Source of the DNA: Odontesthes bonariensis
Taxonomy: Eukaryota; Chordata; Actinopteri; Atheriniformes; Atherinopsidae
Assembly: GCF_027942865.1 (NCBI RefSeq)
Contig: NC_134516.1
Location: 25,565,322 to 25,629,321, forward strand
Length of the DNA: 64,000 bases
Direction: 5' to 3'
The translations under genes and the position numbers were made by a program. A model generated the notes under the pieces. It was given only the letters and a program-made list of their open reading frames with translations, was not told the DNA's origin and did no database searches. Shown in pieces: positions 44,927-56,425 of the stretch; the first letter of the stretch is position 1; each line of letters starts with the position of its first letter.

Positions 44927-46025
44927 AGCTAGTCCTTCAATGGCATCATGAGTGTAATTAATAAAACGCTGTTGGTTATAAAAAAGATAATTGATCCAGT
45001 CCACATTTTTGTTACTCTAATAATAATAGTAGGCCATAAGAAAATGGACTCAAAACCAGCAGCTATCTGATTTCTGGCTTTGTATTCGTCAGGGACCCTC
45101 TGGGGACTCCAATTGCATCTACATAAACACGATCATCAAAACTGCCAGGAATAGAGCGTTTGTGTACTGAGCGGGTTGCTTGAGGAGCAAAAGGGTCAAC
45201 AGCAATACGGACATTATACACCAACATCACATGGACACACCTACCAGTCCAATTGGCAGGCAAACTGGAATGTAGCTTACTGTGATGGCGACACAGCCAA
45301 AACATGTCAGGGACAGGGCGAGTGGAATGCAAAGTGTCAATAAAAATCCAATGAGACATGGAGGGAGAATGAAATAGGCAATAAGTAAAAATACAATGAA
45401 AAGCTACTGAATTCTGAATACTACTCCTTCCCCATTTGACAGGGACGGTGACATTACACATGTCAGGGGGGACACTGCCCAGGGCATGTCTGTTGAATTC
45501 ATTTGCAGGTTCAGGTTAGGATTCATAGCAAACTATATAAGTATTTATATAGTTTGCTATAGTATTAAAATGTGGCGGTGGTGGAATAATGCGACTGGTA
45601 AGTGGCGGACATTCAGTACTCCAAGGATAATGGTCTCCCTTACTATGATATTTGCCATCCACGCCCTTAAAATAACTTCCTCTCATCAGCCAACAATGTG
45701 TCAAACACAGGTGATAAGTACAATTCATACCACGGAATGGAGACGTTGTCATCTCAGGGGCAACTTCAGGCAGGTACAGCGTCACATTACGACTGCCATT
45801 AGAGCAGATGGCATAGGCAGTACAAGTTAAAGGATCAACTTCCCCAGGCACTCCTGTAAAAGCAACAGGCTGTGCGTCTTTCATACAAACCACACAACAA
45901 GCATCGGTGACAGATTTAACAGAATAATTCGCCAATTGATACCAAATGTTGCGTGTCACCCATTGTTCTTGTAAAACATTTCTGGACTTGCCACCAGGAG
46001 AGGCATCTTTAAGCAGGCTGATTTC
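44927..46025 (-). pseudogene. Endogenous retrovirus envelope relic
   Basis: Two minus-strand frames, 45516-46025 (surface-subunit-like, Cys-rich, with NGS and NCT glycosylation motifs) and 45063-45461 (end of surface subunit, furin-type RSVHKR and start of the transmembrane subunit), resemble env genes of fish endogenous retroviruses. Similarity continues to about 44927 in other frames. At least one frameshift follows the cleavage region, and the two halves are in different frames, so this is inactive. No LTR, gag or pol is visible. The relic is joined abruptly to a transposase relic near 46028. Confidence 0.65.
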
Positions 46026-46028
46026 AAC

Positions 46029-47533
46029 GTGACTGCCGGGGGACTGAGGAGGTTGAAGAAGGGATCCGTACCGGTTTACTTTTCTTGGAATGGGTACGAA
46101 CTACCTGCGCCCAGACCAAGTGTCTGGGAACGGCGTCCGCGGGCTGAGAGTCCTGCCCCAGAGTCAGACTCGGACTCGGAGATGGAGACCGAAATGGCTC
46201 CAGATCACGATTACTGTGTAGTCCCTCAAACAGGAGCGAGGGCGAGTAATTTAGCCGACGAGAACGAAGCTCTACGTCGTCAGGTTAGGGAGTTACAGCA
46301 GCAATTAAAAGTCCTCAAACATCTTCAGCATTTTGGCATCGAGCGTCTGTCTGCATCAGATGATGACGTGCGGTTTTATACCAGGTTTGCGTCCTACAGG
46401 AGTTTCGAGGCATTCTGGATATTAATCGAACCTGCCGTGACCCACAAGATGGTGCGCATAACTAGCGCCAAGACAGCCTCTGCCAGCACCAGCACAGTCC
46501 ATCACCCAGCAACGGTAGGTGATGACGTAACGTGACGTGATATTAAAAGGTGTAGGCCTTTTTTGTTAATATATTTTTTATTGCTTTCACATAAAACAAA
46601 CATAATTACACACCAAACAGCAATGCATAATGTAAAACGTTACTGAAAACAAACAAACAAACAAACAAAAGAAAAACACACAAAAACAAAACAAAACAAA
46701 AGTTTTCTGATGAATGCTTTGTAATAATAATGTCAATGTCAAGGTAACTAAACAGAGGCCTTTTGTTTTTATATCTCAACAGAAACTGAGACCCATTGAC
46801 GAGTTTCTTCTTTTCCTGATGTACCTGTCAGTGGGTTTTCCTCCCAGGGATCTTGCAGAGAGGTTCAGCATTCACCGCACTACTGCAAGTCGAATCATCT
46901 CCACATGGACTCATTTCCTGTACTGCCTGTTAGGAAGCCAGCGCCTTTGGATTCCTCCAGCGACAGTGAGAGCTCACCTGCCAGTTGAGTTTGCAGCTTT
47001 TTCTGACACACAGGCGGTCCTTTATTGTACGGAGATATTTTGTCAGACGCCATCCTCTCTGCTCCTTCAGAGTGAGGTTTTTTCCACATACAAATCTCAC
47101 ACTACATTCAAGGCTTGGTTGGCATGGCACCCCACGGTGTTGTCACCTTTGTGTCCGGACTGTATGCAGGCTCTATGAGTGATCCCAGATCTTTAAGCAG
47201 TCCGGGATTGTAAAGCTGCTGAAGCCAGGTATGGCCATCATGGTGGACAAAGGGTTTGTTGTGGACAACCTTGCTCCTTGTAAGGTGTACCAGCCTGCCT
47301 TTCTCAGCAACAAACAACAAATGAGTCGAGAGGATGTCAGACAGACGCAGTCAATTGCATGGCTGAGAGTGCACGTGGAGAGGTGCATAAGGAGAGTGAA
47401 AGAGAACAAACTCTTCCACAAGGAGATACCACTGTCTATATGTGGGAACATTGACGAATTGTTCAGTGTGGCCTGCTTCCTGGTCAATTATCAGAATGGG
47501 CCGTTAGTGAAGGCATGGGCAACTCAGCAATGA
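46029..47533 (+). pseudogene. THAP/DDE_4 transposase relic (ISL2EU/Harbinger-like)
   Basis: 46029-46535 keeps the end of a THAP domain (RLKKGSVPVYF), an acidic stretch, and a Leu-zipper-like segment (LADENEALRRQVRELQQQL). 46780-47178 has a helix-turn-helix (PPRDLAERFSIHRTTASRII) and the start of a DDE_4 nuclease (TEIFCQTPSSLLLQSEVFST). 47231-47533 holds the rest (VDKGFVVDNLAPCKVYQPAF, HVERCIRRVKENKLF). It is broken by an intron-like gap, a frameshift near 47110-47180 and loss of the THAP N-terminus. The first catalytic Asp of the usual VLDCTE motif is Tyr (VLYCTE). Inactive. Confidence 0.75.
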
Positions 47534-47549
47534 ATTGGGAGCACTTTCA

Positions 47550-47690
47550 ATCAGTTCAATCAGCAGTTCTTTCAATCAGTTCAAATGATCAGTTCTTTCA
47601 ATCAGTTCAAATGATCAGTTCTTTCAATCAGTTCAAATGATCAGTTCTTTCAGTCAGTTCAAACCATCAGTTCTTCCAATCAGTTATTGT
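47550..47690 (+). repeat. 26-bp tandem repeat, about 5 units
   Basis: Unit TTCTTTCAATCAGTTCAAAT plus GATCAG repeated directly after the transposase relic. Confidence 0.85.
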
Positions 47691-47825
47691 TCATTTTTAG
47701 AAATCTATACAAAACCTGAACTGATCTTTATTGTTTGTTTGTGCAAATCTCTACCAGTGTAGAGGTTGTATTGTTCATTGTTGTAATGAGATGTGTGCAT
47801 CTTTTGAATATGGAATAATAAATCA

Positions 47826-48249
47826 TTAAAGCTGCAGTCGGCAGGTTTTCAAAATTTCGAGTCTAAAGTCGGAAAATTCAAACTGATACAACTTTCAGGT
47901 CCCTCCCCCAACCTCTAACAAGTTCCGAATCGCCCCCCAAACCCCTCCCCCTCTGTGGACGAGGTTGTGCACGTGAGTTCACACCAGTGTGAGCGCACAC
48001 AAGCTGGGGCAGACTCACGCTCAGCAGCGTGTGCACAAGCTGTGATTGACAGGTAGGATTCCTCCACCCTAACTTGATTGGTTAAAAACAGCCGGAAGCG
48101 CTCGGTTTTTGCAAGCATGATTACAGGCTTCAGAGGGAGCTACAGATTTCATTATTTTTTCTAAACAGCCTATTTAATATTCTACTTCCAGAATCCCATG
48201 ACAGTTCAAGCTAATATGACTAAAAAAAAGTTGCCGACCGCAGCTTTAA
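47826..48249. mobile_element. TTAA-flanked MITE, about 420 bp
   Basis: Ends AGCTGCAGTCGGCA and, inverted, TGCCGACCGCAGCT lie between TTAA at 47826-47829 and 48246-48249. No coding capacity. Same target type as the elements at 3764 and 26552, but with unrelated ends. Confidence 0.8.
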
Positions 48250-48716
48250 TTCAAAAACAGTCTTGGTGTCATTGTCATCGTTACATTAGCTTTGGGTTTT
48301 TCTTGACTTGAAATTAAAATGAAAACGCACAGAGATGACATTACAACATGTAGAATTTACTAAGTAAATATTGAACAACACTTATTCAATAATCCAATAT
48401 CAACAATTCACATAGATTTTTACACTCGGGCACTCATTTCAATGAGTACAAAAGGTATGGTCTCAGGTCAGTTGTAAGCCTTCATTAGTGACCATTATCA
48501 CTTCAGGTTTTGTATAGATTTGTAAAGATGAACACCACCACAACCAAACAAGACTATGCTTGTATAGCTGTGTAAACCTGATTGAATCGTTACCTCTAGT
48601 TCTGAAAAGTTTGTACTTTTCAGGGTGCTGAAAATCTACAAATCTAAAGTATCTACAGGACAACTGTCCTAAATGTTATCTACACACAGTACATACTTAC
48701 TACTATAAATATCAGA

Positions 48717-48772
<56 letters not shown>

Positions 48773-49584
48773 TCTATCTATCTAGCTATTACTTCTGGCT
48801 ACTGCTAGCTAGTTAGCGATAGCACCGGAAGGAGTGGATCACACACTCGAGAGAGCGGAAGTAGAACGGGAGTAGAGTCTTGCACAGAGCGAATTATTCA
48901 CAGAGCGAATTGGCTAACAGACGAGCCTGGGACGCAGTGCACGTGAGCAACATGTTTAATGACAGCAAGTGGACAGTGACAACGGTGAGTTCATACACTA
49001 AGAGTGACTTTAGTTTTCTCTTCTGACCATCATGCAGCTATTCATTTAGTCATAGAGTGAAATTAGTTGCATAGTTGAGCATCTAGTGCTAACTAATAGG
49101 CTACTAGACGAGCCTGGTGCTCGCGCCGGCTGCGTGGGCCGGAGGACAGAGGACAGCCGCGGTTGTCCTCCTCTGTTCTCTTGTTCTCCGGCTCACAGAG
49201 ACTCTGCGGAGCACCAGGCTCGGCCCCGTGGCTCACGCTCCTCGACGGCTCCGTCACGAGACGTCGATGGGCTACCGACGGAGAGGCTCCATTATTGATT
49301 CAGGGTTGCTCAAAGTTAACCTGGAAAGAAGCACAAGTTCCTTAGACCATTTGATTAAACAAAACAAAGGCCAGACGTGTCGTTGATCACATGAACTTCT
49401 GCACAGATTGATCTCTGAAGACACAGCTCCTTCCTCTGACCCATTTCGAAGACTGACCATTTCTAACAAACAAAAAAGCTTTTTCATGATCACCATAACT
49501 TAGGTCTGTCTCAGGAGTTGAAGTCCTTCATGAAAATGATGTTTTGTAACCGTTGAATGTCAAAGGTGAACACACCTGTAAGTG
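48250..49584. other. No gene recognised; GA-rich microsatellite
   Basis: A GA-rich microsatellite lies at about 48714-48772, followed by CTATCTAT. A 13-bp inverted pair (GAGCCTGGTGCTC and GAGCACCAGGCTC) lies about 100 bp apart near 49109-49225. Frames there show no recognised domain. Confidence 0.5.
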
Positions 49585-49666
49585 GTTGTTGTGGCCGAGA
49601 GGTTAAGGCGATGGATTAGAAATCCATTGGGGTCTCCCCGCGCAGGTTTGAGTCCTGCCGACAACG
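49585..49666 (+). tRNA. tRNA-Ser(AGA)
   Basis: 82-nt type II tRNA: GTTGTTGTGGCCGAGAGGTT, anticodon loop with AGA, variable arm GGGGTCTCCCC, and a fully paired acceptor stem. The B box is slightly altered (GGTTTGAGTCC). No TTTT terminator follows within about 35 nt. Confidence 0.8.
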
Positions 49667-49711
49667 ATAAAATTATTGACCCAGGGTTGCTAAAAGTTAA
49701 CTTAGAAAGAA

Positions 49712-49741
49712 GCATGCATGGGTTCGAATCCCATTCTCGGA
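49712..49741 (+). pseudogene. 3' part of a tRNA-Ser
   Basis: GCATGGGTTCGAATCCCATT then CTCGG matches the T-arm and part of the acceptor of tRNA-Ser(GCT). The 5' half is missing. The sequence just before it (CAGGGTTGCT...GTTAAC) also occurs at 49300-49335 without a tRNA. Confidence 0.6.
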
Positions 49742-49980
49742 TTGTTTGTTAGTTCTTATTCCACTTCTTACAAGCAGGCTTTTCAAACAATGACTTTGTT
49801 GCAATATTTTTATTTGCCTACACAAAGTTCATTTGGGCGATTGAATCTATCATGAAGAATTTTGAGTGTGACTTCAGGCTAATGTGAAAGAGCTGTCTTT
49901 CTTTCAGTTTGCACCCACCTTTGCTACGTGCAGCTGTTAATCATTTCCTCCACAGAGGACAAGAACAAAGGAAAGACGAC

Positions 49981-50053
49981 TGGGGAATGCAGGCGTCGAT
50001 CCCGCTACCTCTCACATGCGAAGCGAGCGCTCTACCATTTGAGCTAATTCCCC
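49981..50053 (-). tRNA. tRNA-Ala(CGC)
   Basis: The 73-nt minus-strand sequence GGGGAATTAGCTCAAATGGT...CTTCGCATG...ATTCCCCA has all stems paired and anticodon CGC. No TTTT lies within about 40 nt downstream. Confidence 0.8.
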
Positions 50054-50354
50054 TTCGATTGATGTATTCTTAGAGCTTCCAAATTAATGAACCATTTCTG
50101 ACCAAACGATCATTTCCTTGATACATCAAAAGGAATAGATCTCACAACTGAAGCTTGTTGGTTTTTCTCAGAGTTTTTCAGAGTGGTTGAATGTATCAAG
50201 TAGAGTCTTGCATTCGATCAGTGAGACATGGAAAATCCGTAGTGTTTCATGGTTTGGCAGATTCTTTTTTCTTTCCGTTTTAAAACATTAGTTGGTTTGT
50301 CTTTATAAGATGATCATTAAGACCTCTCACCAGAAGAGCACCTAAAAAATTTCT

Positions 50355-50428
50355 GAGGAGTGTGGACATAAATCCCGCCACATTTTGCCTGGAAAGCAAG
50401 CCCTTTATAATTTGACCTAATTTGCCTT
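50355..50428 (-). pseudogene. Decayed tRNA-Ala-like copy
   Basis: It aligns by eye with the tRNA-Ala at 49981-50053 on the same strand (shared ATCCCGC, AAGC and ATTTGA.CTAATT blocks), but stems and anticodon are lost. Confidence 0.4.
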
Positions 50429-50718
50429 CCACATTTGGGTATATACTGAAGAGATTGTAATAACCCCAACCTTAAATTTGACTTATCCTAAGTGCAATTG
50501 CTTTTGTTTCGCCCAATTTTAAATCAAATAACCTCAAACATTCCTACATGAAACCACATTTAGATAATAATGATTCTATTTTTGTGACAGGAGGATAAAT
50601 TCATTTCCTCTGCACGCGAGGCCATTGTATCTAATGAGGCTCCAATTTTGAGATCAAAATTATACCAGCTGTAGTTTAAGATGGAAATTTTTATGGTCAA
50701 ACTTATAAGAGAGAGGAC

Positions 50719-50759
50719 GAGGTGGCCGAGGTGGCCGAGAGGTTAAGGCGATGGACTGC
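50719..50759 (+). pseudogene. 5' half of tRNA-Ser, cut at the anticodon
   Basis: GACGAGGTGGCCGAG, with GTGGCCGAG repeated, then AGGTTAAGGCGATGGACTGC matches tRNA-Ser(GCT) up to the anticodon loop, where right-arm sequence takes over at 50760. Confidence 0.7.
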
Positions 50760-50783
50760 ATAATTTATATATATATAAATTAT
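50760..50783. repeat. 24-nt perfect palindrome at the right-arm edge
   Basis: The half-site ATAATTTATATA is followed by its exact reverse complement. It lies exactly at the join between the tRNA-Ser half and block A. Confidence 0.9.
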
Positions 50784-52118
50784 GATAGGCTACAAAAAAG
50801 TGATCACAGCCAAATATGACAAAAGATTAGGCTAGCCTTTCATTTCTGACAGCTGAACATTGCACATCTACTAACCTTAAAACAAAATAAACGAGAGCAA
50901 CAACCGTCTTTTTTTTTCTTCTTAAAAGATGTTTTATGTTATTTTCATATAATTTGCTGATGGCAATTATAGAATGTGAGTGCTTGTGTTATATTGAAAG
51001 CGAGGCTAGGTGTGTCTATGAATATAGACAACAGTGAGGTTTTTTTTTAGGTGCTGTACAAGCAAATCATAGCGTCTCTGTACAATGACAGAGGCCTTTA
51101 GGTAACACTTCACAATACTGACTGTGTATTAGAGTGTACATTCCGTTCACTTATTTCCTACTTTGCCCGGACTTCCAGTGTAGCCTAACTCCTGGCCAAT
51201 TCCCACCTTCTCCAGTCTTACAGCATAACTCGCCGCAACACTTACCATGTAATACGCGAAACTACCCCAACTTTTGCTCTTTGCTCATGGCGGATGTGTA
51301 TGTATACATGTCAGCGGACAAGCCTCATACTTATTCCAGGGATTTATTATGTTTGTCTTACAGCCTTGTATGATTGGGAATAAGAATATGTTGAGAAATG
51401 GACAAAACAAAGTGTCCCTGACATAAAATAACAGAGTTCCACTGATTTTTCTTTTTCATGTTGTTCCTTCATTTAGCTAATACTACTACTGCTTTGATTA
51501 CCCACTGAAGCCTCTTCCTGTCTGCCTCAGTGAAAGTCCCAGCGGGCTCTAAATACAAGGTCTTCAGCAGTTTGGTGTCTAGATTGTTCAATCTGGACAA
51601 TGTGGTGGTCCTCCTCACTTTTGGGCCCATGTCAGGATTGCTGGAGATTACAGTAAAATACACCCTGACATAGCCTACAGTTAAGAGTGAACATGTCAGA
51701 CCCTGTAATGTGACCTTGCATTTTTCTATTTTGGAGCCAAAATGTTGCAGGTGTGCAGACAAAGTGGAGTACCATTTTAATGGTTTGAATGTGTTAAAAC
51801 AAAACAACTCATGTCTGTGTGGCATGTGTTTAACTAATAGAACTAGCACTTGAACCTAAACGCAAAACTCAGGAACCAAAGGAGTACCCAGTAAACAAAA
51901 TAGTACAAACAACAAAAAACACTTGATTCAAAACACAATCTCAACAGAACTATAAAACACGCACACACACTGGTAGCAATTCAAACATTCCCTTTCATAA
52001 CTATAACTAACTTAACTAACTAACTAACAGAATAACCACAAAAAGAAACCATTAACAATTATGAACCAAAAAAGAAAATATTTTCAGTTAACTAATCACG
52101 TCATCATGTGATTGACTG
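50784..52118 (-). repeat. Block A, 5' part, right arm
   Basis: Reverse-oriented block A, including the frame at 51469-51849 (126 codons). It is longer than the left-arm counterpart at 36263-37310. Confidence 0.85.
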
Positions 52119-54112
52119 TTGCAGAATCAAACGTCTTCAAGCTGCTCTGATTGGCTGTCGCAGGATCAAAGGTCTTCAGGCTGCTCTGATTGGCTGTCGC
52201 AGGATCGAACGTCTTCAGGCTGCTCTGATTGGCTGTTGCAGAATCAAACGTCTTCAAGCTGCTCTGATTGGCTGTCGCAGGATCAAAGGTCTTCAGGCTG
52301 CTATGATTGGCTGTCGCAGGATCAAAGGTCTTCAGGCTGCTCTGATTGGCTGTTGCAGGATCAAACATCTTCAGGCTGCTCTGATTGGCTGTTGCAGGAT
52401 TAAAGGTCTTGAAGCTGCTCTGATTGGCTGTCGCAGGATCAAAGGTCTTCAGGCTGCTCTTATTGGCTGTCGCAGAATCAAACGTCTTCAGGCTGCTCTG
52501 ATTGGCTGTCGCAGGATCAAAGGTCTTCAGTTTGCTCTGATTGGCTGTTGCAGGATCAAACATCTTCAGGCTGCTCTGATTGGCTGTCGCAGGATTAAAG
52601 GTCTTCAGGCTGCTCTGATTGGCTGTCGCAGGATCAAAGGTCTTCAGGCTGCCCTTATTGGCTGTCGCAGGATCAAAGGTCTTCAGGCTGCTCTGATTGG
52701 CTGTCGCAGGATCAAACATCTTCAGGCTGCTCTCATTGGCTGTTGCAGGATCATTGTTTTCAGGCTGCTCTGATTGGCTGTCGCAGGATCAAACATCTTC
52801 AGGCTGCTCTGATTGGCTGTCGCAGGATCAAAGGTCTTCAGGCTGATCTGATTGGCTGTCGCAAAATGAAAGGTCTTCAGGTTGCTCTGATTGGCTGTCG
52901 CAGGAGCAAACATCTTCAGGCTGCTCTGATTGGCTGTCGCAGGATCAAAGGTCTTCAGGTTGCTCTGATTGGCTGTCGCAGGAGCAAAAATCTTCAGGCT
53001 GCTCTGATTGGCTGTCGCAGGATCAAACATCTTCAGGCTGCTCTGATTGGCTGTCGAAGGATCAAAGGTCTTCAGGCTGATCTGATTGGCTATCGCAAAA
53101 AAAAAAGGTCTTTAGGTTGCTCTGATTGGCTGTCGCAGGAGCAAACATCTTCAGGCTGCTCTGATTGGCTGTCGCAGGATCAAAGGTCTTCGGGCTGCTC
53201 TGATTGGCTGTCGCAGGATCTAACGTCTTCAGGCTGCTCTGATTGGCTGTTGCAGGATCAAAGGTCTTGAGGCTGATCTGATTGGCTGTTGCAGGATCAA
53301 AGGTCTTCAGGCTACTCTGATTGGCTGTCGCAGGATCAAAGTTCTTCAGGCTGCTCTGATTGGCTGTCGCAGGATCAAACATCTTCAGACTGCTCTGATT
53401 GGCTGTCGCAGGATTAAAGGTCTTCAGGCTGCTCTGATTGGCTGTCGCAGGATTAAAGGTCTTCAGGCTGCTCTGATTGGCTGTCGCAGGATCAAAAATC
53501 TTCAGGCTGCTCTGATTGGCTGTCGCAGGATCAAAGGTCTTCAGGCTGCTCTGATTGGCTGTCGCAGGATTAAAGGTCTTCAGGCTGCTCTGATTGGCTG
53601 TCGCAGGATCAAAAATCTTCAGGCTGCTCTGATTGGCTGTCGCAGGATCAAACATCTTCAGACTGCTCTGATTGGCTGTCGCAGGATTAAAGGTCTTCAG
53701 GCTGCTCTGATTGGCTGTCGCAGGATTAAAGGTCTTCAGGCTGCTCTGATTGGCTGTCGCAGGATCAAAAATCTTCAGGCTGCTCTGATTGGCTGTCGCA
53801 GGATCAAAGGTCTTCAGGCTGCTCTGATTGGCTTTCGCAGGATCAAAAATCTTCAGGCTGCTCTGATTGGCTGTTGCAGGATCAAAGGTCTTCAGGCTGC
53901 TCTGATTGGCTGTCGCAGGATCAAACATCTTCAGGCTGCTCTGATTGGCTGTCGCAGGATCAAAGGTCTTCAGGCTGCTCTGATTGGCTGTCGCAGGATC
54001 TAACGTCTTCAGGCTGCTCTGATTGGCTGTCGCAGGATCAAAGGTCTTCAGGCTGATCTGATTGGCTGTCGCAGGATCAAAGGTCTTCAGGCTACTCTGA
54101 TTGGCTGTCGGG
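52119..54112 (-). repeat. 39-bp minisatellite array (block M), about 51 units
   Basis: Inverted counterpart of 34111-36262, with core CTGCTCTGATTGGCTGTCGC on the plus strand. Variants with an A10 run (TATCGCAAAAAAAAAAGG) correspond to the T10 variants of the left array, but are fewer. Confidence 0.95.
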
Positions 54113-55831
54113 TCCGGGTACCAAAGTATAATCCGTTTTTCTGTCAAAACAAAAAAATGAAAAAACGGAAATAGGTGTCCTTTTTCCATTTTTCGTTTTA
54201 AACCAAAAACGGATTTTTCTGTCTTCCTAAAAAAAACGAAAAACCAAAATAAATTAACGGACAAAATTTGGTTTTTGGAAATTACTTTTTTCATTTTTCG
54301 TGTCTTACATTCCAACATGACGGCCGGCAGACCGGAAGCGGAAGTAACGCCAAAATAAAAGTAGCGTGCTAATTTAATATCAAACATATTTTCCGCGTTT
54401 TATACACCCATTGTAGGTAGTAGACTGCATTTATTTTAGTTAAGTGGAACTACAACAGCTGGTTGTTTGGGAGAACGTCATAGGCTATATAAATTATGAT
54501 AGGCTACAAAAAAGTGATCACAGCCAAATATGACAAAAGATTAGGCTAGCCTTTCATTTCTGACAGCTGAACATTGCACATCTACTAACCTTAAAACAAA
54601 ATAAACGAGAGCAACAACCGTCTTTTTTTTTCTTCTTAAAAGATGTTTTATATTATTTTCATATAATTTGCTGATGGCAATTATAGAATGTGAGTGCTTG
54701 TGTTATATTGAAAGCGAGGCTGGGTGTGTCTATGAATATAGACAACAGTGAGGTTTTTTTTTAGGTGCTGTACAAGCAAATCATAGCATCTCTGTACAAT
54801 GACAGAGGCCTTTAGGTAACACTTCACAATACTGACTGTGTATTAGAGTGTACATTCCGTTCACTTATTTCCTACTTTGCCCGGACTTCCAGTGTAGCCT
54901 AACTCCTGGCCAATTCCCACCTTCTCCAGTCTTACAGCATAACTCGCCGCGACACTTACCATGTAATACGCGAAACTACCTCAACTTTTGCTCTTTGGCG
55001 GTTGTGTATGTATACATGTCAGCGGACAAGCTTCACCCTTATTCCAGGGATATATTATGTTTGTCTTACAGCCTTGTATGATTGGGAATAAGAATATGTT
55101 GAGAAATGGACAAAACAAAGTGTCCCTGACATAAAATAACAGAGTTCCACTGATTTTTCTTATTCAGGTTGTTCCTTCATTTAGCTAATACTACTACTGC
55201 TTTGATTACCCACTGAAGCCTCTTCCTGTTTACCTCAGTGCAGGTCCCAGCGGGCTCTCAATACAAGGTGCTCAGCAGTTTGGTGTCTAGATTGTTCAAT
55301 CTAGACAATGTGGTGGTCCTCCTCACTGTTGGGCCCATGTCAGGATTGCTGGAGATTACAGTAAAATACACCCTGACATAGCCTACAGTTAAGAGTGAAC
55401 ATGTCAGACCCTGTAATGTGACCTTGCATTTTGCTCCTTTGGAGCCAAAATGTTGCAGGTGTGAGGACAAAGTGGAGTACCATTTTAATGGTTTGAATGT
55501 GTTAAAACAAAACAACTCATGTCTGTGTGGCATGTGTTTAACTAATAGAACTAGCACTTGAACCCAAACGCACAACTCAGGAACCAAAGGAGTACCCAGT
55601 AAAAAAAATAGTACAAACAACAAGATACACTTTTTTCAAAACACATTCTCAACAGAACTATATAACACGCACACACACTGGTAGCAATTCAAACATTCCC
55701 TTTCATAACTATAACTAACTTAACTAACTAACTAACAGAATAACCACAAAAAGAAACCATTAACAATTATGAACCAAACAAGGAAATATTTTCAGTTAAC
55801 TAATCACGTCATCATGTGATTGGCTGTTGCA
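54113..55831 (-). repeat. Block A, full copy, right arm
   Basis: Reverse-oriented full copy with minisatellite on both sides. It contains the 121-codon frame at 55258-55623. It has no counterpart in the left arm between the B units and the large array, so the right arm carries one extra A-M unit. Confidence 0.85.
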
Positions 55832-55908
55832 GAATCAAACGTCTTCAGGCTGCTCTGATTGGCTGTCGCAGGATCAAAGGTCTTCAGGCTGCTCTGATTG
55901 GCTGTCGG
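55832..55908 (-). repeat. 39-bp minisatellite (block M), about 2 units
   Basis: Two units between the full A copy and the A 3' part. Confidence 0.9.
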
Positions 55909-56425
55909 GTCCGGGTACCAAAGTATAATCCGTTTTTCTGTCAAAACGAAAAAATGAAAAAACGGAAATAGGTGTCCTTTTTCCATTTTTCGTTTTAAAC
56001 CATAAACAGATTTTTCTGTCTTCCTAAAAAAACGAAAAACCCAAATCAAATAACAGACAAAATTTGTTTTTTGGAAATTACTTTTTTCATTTTTCGTTTC
56101 TTACATTCGAACATGACGGCGGGTAGACCGGAAGCGGAAGTAACGCCAAAATAAAAGTAGCGTGCTAATTTAATATTAAACATATTTTCCGCTTTTTATA
56201 CACCCATTGTAGGTAGTAGACTGCATTTATTTTAGTTAAGTGGAACTACAACAGCTGGTTGTTTGGGAGAACGTCATAGGCTATATAAATTATGATAGGC
56301 TACAAAAAAGTGATCACAGCAAAATATGACAAAAGATTAGGCTAGCCTTTCATTTCTAACAGCTGAACATTGCACATCTACTAACCTTATAACAAAATAA
56401 ACGAGAGCAACAAATTTGTCCTCTA
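55909..56425 (-). repeat. Block A, 3' part, right arm
   Basis: Inverted counterpart of 33592-34110, joining block B at the same nucleotide context (TTGTCCTCTAATTTTTCCAG). Confidence 0.85.

Noticed and set aside
49086-49386. GC-rich frames near the tRNA-Ser cluster
   Set aside because: Three overlapping frames with Arg/Ala/Gly-rich composition and no domain; likely a composition effect.
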